Source: CAZWRV01 sp964636325
GTDB taxonomy: Bacteria > Verrucomicrobiota > Lentisphaeria > Victivallales > GWF2-50-93
Reading direction: 5' to 3'
NCBI GenBank assembly: GCA_964636325.1
Contig: CAZWRV010000115.1
Span: 1-18,299, forward strand
DNA length: 18,299 nucleotides
Shown: positions 8,075 to 14,834 of the stretch, piece after piece
Layout of the letters: each line of letters opens with the position of its first letter
How positions within the stretch are numbered: position 1 is the first letter of the stretch
The notes under the pieces: model-generated
What the model was told of the DNA's origin: nothing
Database searches by the model: none
The model's input: only the letters and a program-made list of their open reading frames with translations
Program-made: the position numbers and the translations under genes

Positions 8075-8140
8075 AGCAAGTGGCGGATACCGGATGCCAG
8101 GTTACTGTGCGCGGTCATTATTGCCCGCACCTAATTCCGA

Positions 8141-8656
8141 ATGATTCATGTCGATGCAAATTCCAAACTTGGACAGGGCATCCTGATAGTGGGCCTGCCC
8201 CTCTTTGCCGCCGGACTATACTTTCAAACCATGGAATTTGCCCGTTCATTCAGAAGCTGCTTCTGGCCTAGCGTCCAAGGAACAATTATTTCCTCCGAAT
8301 ATGAAAGGACGATGACCATGCACGGCGGCCATTCCACGGCTAAAATACGCTACAAATATACCGTCGGCGGGACGGAATATGAGAACGACAAGATCGAGTT
8401 CGGCCTGTACCGGGGAATCATGACATGGGGCCATGCCGACAGGCTCATCAACAGGTTTCCGGACGGCCGGCAGGTTGAAATCTATTATGATCCTTCGCGG
8501 CCCTCGCTCTCCTCGCTTGTCTGCGGCGGAATAGGCTGGGAGGATGTCTTCATGTTCCCGATCTGCGCGGCTGGAATCATATATGGCATGAAGAATCTCC
8601 GGATTTTTATAAAATGGCTGGCAGGAAGGATATTGCATCCCTCACATGGGTGGTAG
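8141..8656 (+). CDS. DUF3592 membrane protein
   Basis: A 171-residue protein of the DUF3592 type, with no known function. Two hydrophobic segments (about 11-28, GILIVGLPLFAAGLYFQ; about 131-147, VFMFPICAAGIIYGM) flank a soluble beta-rich region. The family pattern is clear: WPSVQGTIISSEYE, IRYKYTVGGTEYENDKIEFG, and RFPDGRQVEIYYDPSRPSLSSL (usually YP.G..V.VYYDP..P..A.L). The start at 8141 has no recognisable ribosome binding site, so expression is uncertain. It sits 66 nt after the binding-protein gene, where a permease would be expected, but it has neither the length nor the number of membrane segments of an RbsC-type permease. I consider it an unrelated insertion in the transport locus. Confidence 0.72.
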   Translation: MIHVDANSKLGQGILIVGLPLFAAGLYFQTMEFARSFRSCFWPSVQGTIISSEYERTMTMHGGHSTAKIRYKYTVGGTEYENDKIEFGLYRGIMTWGHADRLINRFPDGRQVEIYYDPSRPSLSSLVCGGIGWEDVFMFPICAAGIIYGMKNLRIFIKWLAGRILHPSHGW

Positions 8657-8669
8657 GAGAGAAAAACTG

Positions 8670-8830
8670 TTTACTAATCGCCTCATAATAATATGGACAC
8701 CACCGACCTTGCGTCGGCGGTGAACATGACGGGGGAGCAGGTCAGCCATTTCACTGCTGAATCCCCAGTCATGTCCACCGCCGGGATGAACCCGCCGGCG
8801 CCTCCATACAATTTCGAGACGATTAGTAAA
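8670..8830. repeat. 161-bp imperfect palindrome upstream of the ABC ATPase gene
   Basis: The outermost 15 nt (TTTACTAATCGCCTC, 8670-8684) are complementary at 14 of 15 positions to 8816-8830. The similarity continues inward: 8670-8730 matches the reverse complement of 8768-8830 at about 44 of 61 positions, ending in a shared ACATGAC block. Each arm carries its own GC-rich hairpin: CCGAC/GTCGG around CTTGC on the left, and CGGG/CCCG around ATGAA on the right. The centre (8731-8767) can also partly pair. A 62-codon open frame (8693-8881) crosses it but looks incidental. It may be a non-autonomous mobile element, an RNA structure or a regulatory cruciform. Confidence 0.7.
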
Positions 8831-8884
8831 AGAGTTCGGCGGCGGCCGCTTGAAGTCGGACTTATCATGGACTGCTCCTGACAA

Positions 8885-10399
8885 ATGCCGGTTTTAGAGC
8901 TGAAATACATCAGAAAATCTTTCGGCGCGGTGCAGGCGCTGAAAGGCGTCAACCTTTCCGTAGGCAGGGGCGAGGTGCACGCACTCGTCGGCGAAAACGG
9001 CGCCGGCAAGAGCACGCTGATGAAGATACTGAGCGGCGCATACCATGCCGACTCCGGTGAAATCGTCCTGAACGGAAAGCCCTGCGTAATCACCAGCCCC
9101 GCGCAAGGACGGCAGGCCGGCATCGCGATGATATACCAGGAGCTGAACATCTGCCCCGACATCACCGTCGCCGAGAACATCTGCCTCGGGATCGAGCCGT
9201 CAAAGGCGGGATTCATCAGGATCGACAGGAAGAAGGTCGCCGACTGCCTTGAAAGCCTGGGCCGCCAAGACATCGACCTCGACAGGAACGCCGGCGCATA
9301 CAAGATCGGCGTCCAGCAGGTGATCGAGATCGCCAGGGCCATCTACAGCGACGCGTCGGTCATCATCATGGACGAGCCCACAAGCTCGCTTTCCTCCGAG
9401 GACACGGCCGCGCTATTCAGGACGATCGGCAGGCTCAAGGAAAAGGGCATCTCCATCATCTACATAAGCCATTTCCTCGAGGAGGTGAAGGAGATATCCG
9501 ATTCGTTCACCGTGCTCAGGGACGGCGAAAGCGTGGCGGCCGGCAAAACTGCGGACTGCTCGATCTCGGAAATCGTGGAATTCATGGTCGGCAGGAAGCT
9601 CGACGAGCTTTACCACAAAGTCCCGCACGAACTTGGCCGGACCGTCTTCGATGTCTCCAGGCTTTCAGGAGCTGAAGGCCTGCCCGCCAATGTCTCGTTC
9701 AGCCTGCGCAGGGGGGAGGTTTTCGGAATCGCGGGACTCGTAGGCTCCGGCCGGACAGAGACGCTGAGGAGCATCTTCGGTCTCGACAAGGCCGCCTCCG
9801 GGGAAATCACACTCAAGGACGGCGCAAGGCTCAAAACGCAGCTCCTCTCGCCCCGGCGCTCGCTCGACTCCGGCCTTGACATGCTAAGCGAAAACCGCAA
9901 GGAGGAAGGCCTCGCCACGTCCATGAGCATCTCCGACAACATCACGCTCTCCAAGCTCGGCGAATTCGCGAAATTCGCATTCTTGAATCTCAGGGAGGAG
10001 TTCGAGAAGGCGTCGCAATGGTGCTCCGACCTCGGAATAAAATGCCGCGGCGCCGGCCAGCCGGTGTCGGCCCTCTCGGGCGGAAACCAGCAGAAGGTGG
10101 CAATCGCCAGGATGCTCAACCACGACAGCGACATCTTCCTCATGGACGAGCCGACCCGGGGAATCGACGTCGGCAGCAAGGCCGAAATATACGGCCTGAT
10201 CATGAAGCTCGTCCAGAAGGGCAAGTCGGTCGTAATTGTCAGCTCATACCTCCCCGAACTTCTCGGAATCTGCGACACAATCGCGGTCATGCACCGCGGC
10301 AGAATGTCCAGCCCCAGGCCGGCGTCCGAATGGGACGAGCACGAAATCATGCTCTTCGCCACATCAGGCGCCGACTACCCAACTATCCTCGAAGAATGA
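8885..10399 (+). CDS. Sugar ABC importer ATPase with two nucleotide-binding domains (RbsA/MglA-like)
   Basis: Cytoplasmic ATPase of a CUT2-type sugar importer, 504 residues, normal for RbsA-type proteins. Domain 1 has Walker A GENGAGKST (36-44), Q-loop YQELN, and Walker B VIIMDEPTS (159-167). Its signature reads YKIGVQQV (about 139-146), where relatives have LSxGxQQ, so the Ser is lost. Domain 2 has the degenerate P-loop GLVGSGRTE (about 283-291, usual in this family), SENRKEEGL, the intact signature LSGGNQQ (about 397) and FLMDEPTRGID (about 418). One composite ATP site therefore looks complete and the other degenerate. No good ribosome binding site precedes the ATG. The partner permease is not in this window. 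The stop lies 5 nt from the convergent esterase gene. Confidence 0.92.
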   Translation: MPVLELKYIRKSFGAVQALKGVNLSVGRGEVHALVGENGAGKSTLMKILSGAYHADSGEIVLNGKPCVITSPAQGRQAGIAMIYQELNICPDITVAENICLGIEPSKAGFIRIDRKKVADCLESLGRQDIDLDRNAGAYKIGVQQVIEIARAIYSDASVIIMDEPTSSLSSEDTAALFRTIGRLKEKGISIIYISHFLEEVKEISDSFTVLRDGESVAAGKTADCSISEIVEFMVGRKLDELYHKVPHELGRTVFDVSRLSGAEGLPANVSFSLRRGEVFGIAGLVGSGRTETLRSIFGLDKAASGEITLKDGARLKTQLLSPRRSLDSGLDMLSENRKEEGLATSMSISDNITLSKLGEFAKFAFLNLREEFEKASQWCSDLGIKCRGAGQPVSALSGGNQQKVAIARMLNHDSDIFLMDEPTRGIDVGSKAEIYGLIMKLVQKGKSVVIVSSYLPELLGICDTIAVMHRGRMSSPRPASEWDEHEIMLFATSGADYPTILEE

Positions 10400-10404
10400 T
10401 CCTG

Positions 10405-11907
10405 TCAGTTGTTTCCGGCCTTCTTAATCCCGAGGATATTGTCCAGCCAGCGGAACGCGCGGCGGTCGAACTCGGCACACCAGTCGTGGCCGAGGCCGTC
10501 GAGGGAGACCATAATCTTTTCCTTCCCCCCCCAGCGGTTGAACGCGGCGAAGACGCTGTATGGCGGCGAGACCGGATCTATCAGGCCGGCGTTGAACATC
10601 ACCGGGCATTGGGCGTCGGGCGCGAAGTTCATCGGATCGTAGTAGGCCATGCATCTGTCGGCGGGCTCGCTGAAGACGGGCGGTGCGCCCGCCACATCCA
10701 TGCCGTCGCCGAGGACCAGCCCCGGATCCGGATTCTTGTCCCCCGGCATCGCGTAGCCGTTCAGCCGCGTAACCCAGCGCAGATGCGGCCAGTTCGGAGA
10801 GTTGGCGATCGCCACGACGGCCGCGGCGACGCGCTGATCAAGCGCCGAGACGACGATGGAAAGGCGTCCGCCCTGGCTGCCGCCGACGACGACAATCCGT
10901 TTGGGATCGACGTCCGGCCGCGACACCAGATAGTTTATCCCCTGCCATGCCCGCAGATAGACGTTGCGGAAATAATATTTCTCGGGCGGTTCGAATATCC
11001 ATGAGTCGTTGTAGCCGGGCAGAGGTTCATACTTCGGAAGGTCGACCTCCTGGCCGTGGATCTGGATGTCGAGGGAGAGGTAGCCGTGGCGCGCATGCTC
11101 CAGCGGCCTAGGACGGGCCGCGAATCCCGCACCTGGAAGAACGAGCATCGCCGGGAAAGGCCCCTTCCCTTCCGGCTTCGCGAGCCATCCGTAAACTCTT
11201 CCCCCGCCGGGACCTGCGAAGTCCACCTTGCAGGATTCAACTTTTTCGCAGCGACGGCCTTCCGGATCGAAGTCCGGCGGAAGGCATGCGCCCTTCACGT
11301 TGTATTCGTTGATCTCCTCTGACCCGAAGACCTGCATCGGGCCTTCCTTCGGATCCAGCGGAACCTTGGCCAGCTCCGCCTTGCCCTTCTCCCAAAAATC
11401 CCCGAAGTCGGCGGGGCGCGTCTCGGCCAGCGGCATCTGGTCGGCCTTCCATCCGAAAGTGCAGACTCCGCGGACAGGCCTCTTCTTCAAGGGCTCCTTC
11501 TCCGAATTCTCCATGCCCGTATCCAGTTCGACGCGGAGGTCGTAGAAGCCGGGATGCAGTCCGGCGGTTGCAATGGAAATCAGGAAGCGGTTTGAAAGCT
11601 GGGGCTCGGCTGTTCCGTCGCGGAACGGCTTGCTGACGGCGTTCCTGTGGAGGCGCCAGCGCAGCGCCGACGAGCGGAGCCCTGCCTGGCAGACTATCTC
11701 AATCTTTTCCCCGGACTTGAAAAGCATGTCCTCGGACTGCGTGCTTCGGAAACTGAGAAACGGAGTCTGCGGCGGAGAACAGCCGTCCGCCCAAGGCCAT
11801 GCGAGATTATGGTTCATTGCCAATCCTTTTCCGTTAATAGCCATACATGTCGCTGCAATCCCTGCCGATACAAGCAGGCATTTCCAGTGTCTATTTATCT
11901 TTACCAT
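10405..11907 (-). CDS. Secreted CE7 acetyl-xylan esterase with N-terminal beta domain
   Basis: Predicted carbohydrate esterase family 7 (AXE1) enzyme, removing acetyl groups from xylan or acetylated oligosaccharides. The 500-residue product starts with a likely signal peptide (KINRHWKCLLVSAGIAATCMA). About residues 33-135 form a beta-rich extra domain, then the alpha/beta hydrolase occupies about 150-495. Catalytic signatures: GGSQGG with nucleophile Ser344, GLIDPVSPP with Asp444, and GLGHDW with His474; the Asp-His spacing (30) is close to that in known CE7 enzymes. The start at 11907 has no clear ribosome binding site. An ATG at 11817 with AAAAGGA 6 nt upstream would give a cytoplasmic form, so the start is the uncertain point. 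It follows the GH4 gene on the same strand after 187 nt, and complements the GH10 xylanase. Confidence 0.86.
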   Translation of the reverse strand: MVKINRHWKCLLVSAGIAATCMAINGKGLAMNHNLAWPWADGCSPPQTPFLSFRSTQSEDMLFKSGEKIEIVCQAGLRSSALRWRLHRNAVSKPFRDGTAEPQLSNRFLISIATAGLHPGFYDLRVELDTGMENSEKEPLKKRPVRGVCTFGWKADQMPLAETRPADFGDFWEKGKAELAKVPLDPKEGPMQVFGSEEINEYNVKGACLPPDFDPEGRRCEKVESCKVDFAGPGGGRVYGWLAKPEGKGPFPAMLVLPGAGFAARPRPLEHARHGYLSLDIQIHGQEVDLPKYEPLPGYNDSWIFEPPEKYYFRNVYLRAWQGINYLVSRPDVDPKRIVVVGGSQGGRLSIVVSALDQRVAAAVVAIANSPNWPHLRWVTRLNGYAMPGDKNPDPGLVLGDGMDVAGAPPVFSEPADRCMAYYDPMNFAPDAQCPVMFNAGLIDPVSPPYSVFAAFNRWGGKEKIMVSLDGLGHDWCAEFDRRAFRWLDNILGIKKAGNN

Positions 11908-11939
11908 AATTATTTGGACTTCTATGCTTTGAATGTTTT

Positions 11940-12073
11940 AAATTCCAAACCTTCAAGCACCAAATTCCAATTAAATCTCAAGCCTCAAACTTCAATATCC
12001 AAACTCTGAACCGCGCCGGTTGGAATTTGTGCATTGGAAGTTGTTCGGGATTTGGATTTTGATCTTGGAATTT
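11940..12073. repeat. 134-bp AT-rich palindromic element, family 'AATTCCAA' (copy 2)
   Basis: The element is bounded by AAATTCCAA (11940-11948) and its exact complement TTGGAATTT (12065-12073). Like 6903-7032, its left half is rich in CCAA and its right half in TTGG. A GC-rich mini-hairpin (AACCG 12009-12013 with CGGTT 12017-12021) sits near the middle. It fills most of the 187-nt gap between the GH4 and esterase genes, so it may affect expression of the esterase. No other gene is seen in the gap. Confidence 0.65.
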
Positions 12074-12094
12074 GGGTTGCGGATGCAGCCCGGC
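12074..12094 (-). repeat. GGGCTGCA-YCCGC flank after the GH4 gene
   Basis: Read on the minus strand, the stop codon is followed by GCCGGGCTGCATCCGCAAC and then AAATTCCAAG. The same arrangement follows the regulator gene (13542-13562). The short inverted CGG/CCG arms could form a weak stem, but no T-run follows. Confidence 0.5.
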
Positions 12095-13489
12095 TCAGCA
12101 GTATTCCTTGGCCTTCTGGAAGGCCGCGGGCATTTCTTCGCGGTGGATCGAGAGCAGCTCCTTCCAGAGTTTTCGGGTTCCGGGCTCGTTCTGGTGCAAC
12201 GGATACGCAAAGAGGGCCTGCGCGAATATTTTGGGATCTCCCGTGGCGATGGCGTCGCCGAGAAGCGTCTGGTGCATCGAGAGGGCCGTCATGATGCCGT
12301 GGAAGCAGTCCGGCACTTCGAGTCCGCGGTCGGGATGGACGCCGTCCTTGTCCAGCGTAAAAGAATATTCGAGTACCGTCCGATCCTTGAAACCTTTCAC
12401 GGCCCCACGGTTCGGCAGGCTTGCAGCAAGCCATTCGCGCCTGCGTCCGCTGAGGCCGCGCAGGACCACAGCCGCCGCGTCCTCCGGCGCCGCCGCGAAA
12501 TGCGGATTGGCCAGCCTGTCCTTCGCCCAGAAGGACGACGGCAGGTCCATGTCCAGATGGGCGCGGAACTCCTTGTCTATCTTCGCGCGCGCCGCCGCCT
12601 GATCCCGCGCGGCCTTCTCGATCTGTGCGACAGTCTTCATCTTGCGCCTGCCGCCCGTAGGATGCATATAGACTTCGGGGTATAAGTGGGCGAATCCGTC
12701 TCCTTCGGTCGAAAAGACGACGTATCCGAAGCGGCGCCGCATCTCCGCGAGAAGTCCGAGCTGGCGCCGGATATATTTTTCCGCGTGCTGGAACTTCGGT
12801 ATCCTGCACGGCTCCCAGCCCTTGCGGCCGATGCTTTTGTCGATGAGCTTGTAGACATCCTGCCCCTTGTATGACCCGCGCAGTAGAATGCTGCAGTGGT
12901 TGACGCCGGCGCACGCCACGTCCTCGAACTCGCAATACATGTCCTTGTTGAAAATAAGGCGGGCCAGATCCCAGCGGTGGTTCGTGAAGCCGCCGCAGAT
13001 TCCGAGCGCACGTATCTTCGTATGGTTGTTCACCATCCCGCTGTAGACGGCGACGGGATTCGCGTAGTCGAAGAGCCAGGCATTCGGACAGTGCTTCTCC
13101 ATTTTCCGGGCGATGTCAAGGACTATGGTGCCGCCTGTGACGGACCGGAATGCGCCGCTCGCCGAAATCTGATCCGAGCCGAAGAGACCGTGACGTACGC
13201 AGGCTTGGTCGCTCAGCGCATTGACCTTGTGCGACCCGACAGGGAAGCTGATGCTGACGACGTCCGCTCCGGGCAGGGCTTTCTCAAGCTTGTCCGTCCA
13301 AACAATCTTGCAACCCGCCTTCGCGAACTCGGGCGTCCGCATGATCAATTTCCCAACAGTCTCCGCGCGAGGGAGGTTGAAGTCCACCAGCCTGATCTCG
13401 CCAGAACCTATCACCGCAGGATCCTGCAGCGCCCCGCGAACAATCGGCAGAGTCCTGAACGACCCGCCGCCAACGAACACGACATTCAT
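12095..13489 (-). CDS. GH4 family NAD- and metal-dependent glycosidase
   Basis: Cytoplasmic glycosidase of family GH4, whose members cleave by an NAD+-dependent redox/elimination mechanism with a divalent metal. Length is 464 residues, typical. It shows the dinucleotide-binding loop FVGGGSFRT (residues 5-13), DYANPVAVYS (Asn144, Pro145), the metal-ligand Cys165 in GICGGF, and the metal-ligand His198 in AGVNHCS. The triplet at the Cys, which tracks substrate class in GH4, is CGG here, not the CHS, CDM or CN(I/V) forms I remember, so alpha-glucosidase, alpha-galactosidase, glucuronidase or another specificity cannot be assigned. AGGAGA lies 7 nt before the ATG. It starts 73 nt after the regulator gene on the same strand, so they probably form an operon. 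Confidence 0.88.
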   Translation of the reverse strand: MNVVFVGGGSFRTLPIVRGALQDPAVIGSGEIRLVDFNLPRAETVGKLIMRTPEFAKAGCKIVWTDKLEKALPGADVVSISFPVGSHKVNALSDQACVRHGLFGSDQISASGAFRSVTGGTIVLDIARKMEKHCPNAWLFDYANPVAVYSGMVNNHTKIRALGICGGFTNHRWDLARLIFNKDMYCEFEDVACAGVNHCSILLRGSYKGQDVYKLIDKSIGRKGWEPCRIPKFQHAEKYIRRQLGLLAEMRRRFGYVVFSTEGDGFAHLYPEVYMHPTGGRRKMKTVAQIEKAARDQAAARAKIDKEFRAHLDMDLPSSFWAKDRLANPHFAAAPEDAAAVVLRGLSGRRREWLAASLPNRGAVKGFKDRTVLEYSFTLDKDGVHPDRGLEVPDCFHGIMTALSMHQTLLGDAIATGDPKIFAQALFAYPLHQNEPGTRKLWKELLSIHREEMPAAFQKAKEYC

Positions 13490-13541
13490 CTATGATCTCC
13501 TAAGTTTTCTATTTTTTGATTATTGGCGCTTGGAATTTTAG

Positions 13542-13562
13542 TTGCGGCGGGTGCAGCCCGCC
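13542..13562 (-). repeat. GC-rich hairpin after the regulator gene
   Basis: GGCGGG (13546-13551) pairs perfectly with CCCGCC (13557-13562) around a 5-nt loop, directly abutting the regulator stop codon. On the minus strand it is followed by GCAACTAAAATTCCAAG, matching the sequence after the GH4 stop. It could attenuate transcription into GH4 or stabilise the upstream mRNA 3' end. There is no T-run, so it is not a classical terminator. Confidence 0.55.
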
Positions 13563-14588
13563 TTACTTGAACTCCTCCTCGAACTTCGGCGACAGCGATA
13601 TAGGAGCGGTCTTCTGCAGGCCGGTCCTTCCCCTCGCCTTTAGAAGCGCATCTATCATCGCGTTCACCGCCTCCCTAACGTCGAAACCGATCCTCTTGAT
13701 CGGGATGACCGACGTGACCGGATTAGGCCAGTTGCAGTGAGCGACGATCTCCAGGTCTTCAGGAACCGCCACCCTCGAACGGAAGACTCCCGCAAGGGCG
13801 TGGTCGACAAGATTGTCGTCGGTTATTATCAGCCCGTTGGGCCGCTTTCCCTGTTGTAGATCCAACAGAATCCTGCAGATGTTGGAGGCGCCCTCCCTGG
13901 AGCTCATGCCCACTGGAATGAACCACTGCTCCGGAGACTCCATCTGAAACTTTTCCCTTCCAGAAAGGAATTTGTCCAGAAGCGGACTCCTGTCCTGCGA
14001 AAGAACCGCTATCCGCCTCTTCCCCCTTGAAACGAGATAGGCTGACGCCTTGTAGGCATATGCGGCCTGGTCGAAATGGACGACCGTAGAACCGTTAACC
14101 ACCGGGACACCGGGAAAACGCTGTATTTGACATGAGTCCGGCAGCGACGGCATCGAAACGTGGGCTACTCCGCCGATCCTCATATCCTCCATCTGCGAAA
14201 GGACTTTACGGTAGTCAGGATTGTCCTCATGGGGTTCGAACGACTGGAAAACCTCGAAGTCCACCCCCTTCTTCGCGGACTCATCGCCAAGGACAGCCAT
14301 TATCGTCTGGAGATACCGGTTATGCTGCAGCGCATCCTTCGGCATTAACAGCGCAAAACGGCTTAGTATCGGGGGCTTCTCTGTGACAAAGACTCCCGCC
14401 CTCTCCCTTCCCACGACCAGCCCGCTGTGTTTCAGCAGCTTGATGCACGCATTAATAGTGATGTAGCTCACCTTGTGAATCTTCTCAAGCTCCTGATACG
14501 TCGGAAGCTTACCGCCCGCAGGATACTTCCCGGACGCAATGTCCGTGCATATCGCCCTGGTCACCCTTTGAAGCTTGTTCATAAGCAA
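13563..14588 (-). CDS. GntR/LacI hybrid transcriptional regulator
   Basis: DNA-binding repressor or activator of 341 residues with a GntR-type winged helix at about 4-72 (RAICTDIASGKYPAGGKLPTYQELEKIHKVSYITINACIKLL.., then a wing ending GVFVTEK) and a LacI/periplasmic-binding-like sensor domain at about 78-335 (FALLMPKD, RIAVLSQDRSP, PNGLIITDDNLVDHALAG, VAVPEDLEIVAHCNWPNP). This architecture is common among sugar regulators in Lentisphaerota-type genomes. The likely start is TTG at 14588, with AAGGA five nt upstream; the in-frame ATG at 14582 has that site 11 nt away, so a 339-residue form is possible. It is divergent from the large secreted hydrolase and upstream of GH4 and the esterase, and probably controls both directions. 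The ligand is unknown. Confidence 0.88.
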   Translation of the reverse strand: MLMNKLQRVTRAICTDIASGKYPAGGKLPTYQELEKIHKVSYITINACIKLLKHSGLVVGRERAGVFVTEKPPILSRFALLMPKDALQHNRYLQTIMAVLGDESAKKGVDFEVFQSFEPHEDNPDYRKVLSQMEDMRIGGVAHVSMPSLPDSCQIQRFPGVPVVNGSTVVHFDQAAYAYKASAYLVSRGKRRIAVLSQDRSPLLDKFLSGREKFQMESPEQWFIPVGMSSREGASNICRILLDLQQGKRPNGLIITDDNLVDHALAGVFRSRVAVPEDLEIVAHCNWPNPVTSVIPIKRIGFDVREAVNAMIDALLKARGRTGLQKTAPISLSPKFEEEFK

Positions 14589-14642
14589 CTGTATCCTTAC
14601 GCTTGATTGAGCCTAATGACCGCAGTCGAAAATATGATTTAT

Positions 14643-14652
14643 GTCAATTGAC
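14643..14652. promoter_or_regulatory. Palindrome GTCAATTGAC, candidate operator
   Basis: A perfect 10-bp palindrome of the GT(N6)AC type that GntR proteins often bind lies 55 nt upstream of the regulator start. It overlaps TTGACA on the minus strand (14647 to 14642), a perfect -35 hexamer, although no good -10 is found at the right distance. Autoregulation is inference. Confidence 0.4.
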
Positions 14653-14723
14653 CATAATAATAAGTCTGTTTACATACATATATTCCTTTAACATATATAT
14701 TCAATGCTTACCCATTAAATATT

Positions 14724-14741
14724 TTGATTTTTTAAAATCAA
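14724..14741. promoter_or_regulatory. Palindrome TTGATTTT-TT-AAAATCAA, candidate operator
   Basis: A perfect 8+8 bp inverted repeat with a 2-bp centre ends 3 nt before the -35 element of the promoter of the large hydrolase gene. TCAATGCTT also occurs as a direct repeat at 14701-14709 and 14738-14746, overlapping its right edge. The position suits a regulator-binding site, probably for the adjacent GntR/LacI protein. Confidence 0.45.
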
Positions 14742-14744
14742 TGC

Positions 14745-14772
14745 TTGAAAATATCCATTCTGAATATATAAT
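14745..14772 (+). promoter_or_regulatory. Sigma70-type promoter of the large secreted hydrolase gene
   Basis: TTGAAA (14745-14750) and a perfect TATAAT (14767-14772) are separated by 16 nt. Transcription would start near 14779, leaving a leader of about 55 nt with AAGGAG (14822-14827) 7 nt before the ATG. The surrounding 245 nt are strongly AT-rich, unlike the flanking genes. Confidence 0.55.
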
Positions 14773-14834
14773 CATGGGCTTGTATATATTTATAAATTGA
14801 AGAGGAAAAACATCAAAAATCAAGGAGTAACGGC

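Noticed and set aside
8107..8130. Possible terminator after the binding-protein gene
   Set aside because: The stem has a bulge and no T-run follows, so it is too weak to call.
8693..8881. 62-codon open frame ending 3 nt before the ATPase ATG, considered as a leader peptide
   Set aside because: There is no ribosome binding site, and the frame is dictated by the 161-bp palindrome. Coding is possible but unsupported.
10018..11004. 328-codon plus-strand frame across the ATPase and esterase ends
   Set aside because: It overlaps the ends of two well-supported genes in other frames, and its protein is Arg/Pro-rich without motifs.
11985..12935. 316-codon minus-strand frame within GH4
   Set aside because: It is a frame-shifted shadow of GH4. 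The GH4 frame has intact NAD and metal-binding motifs throughout, so no frameshift is implied.
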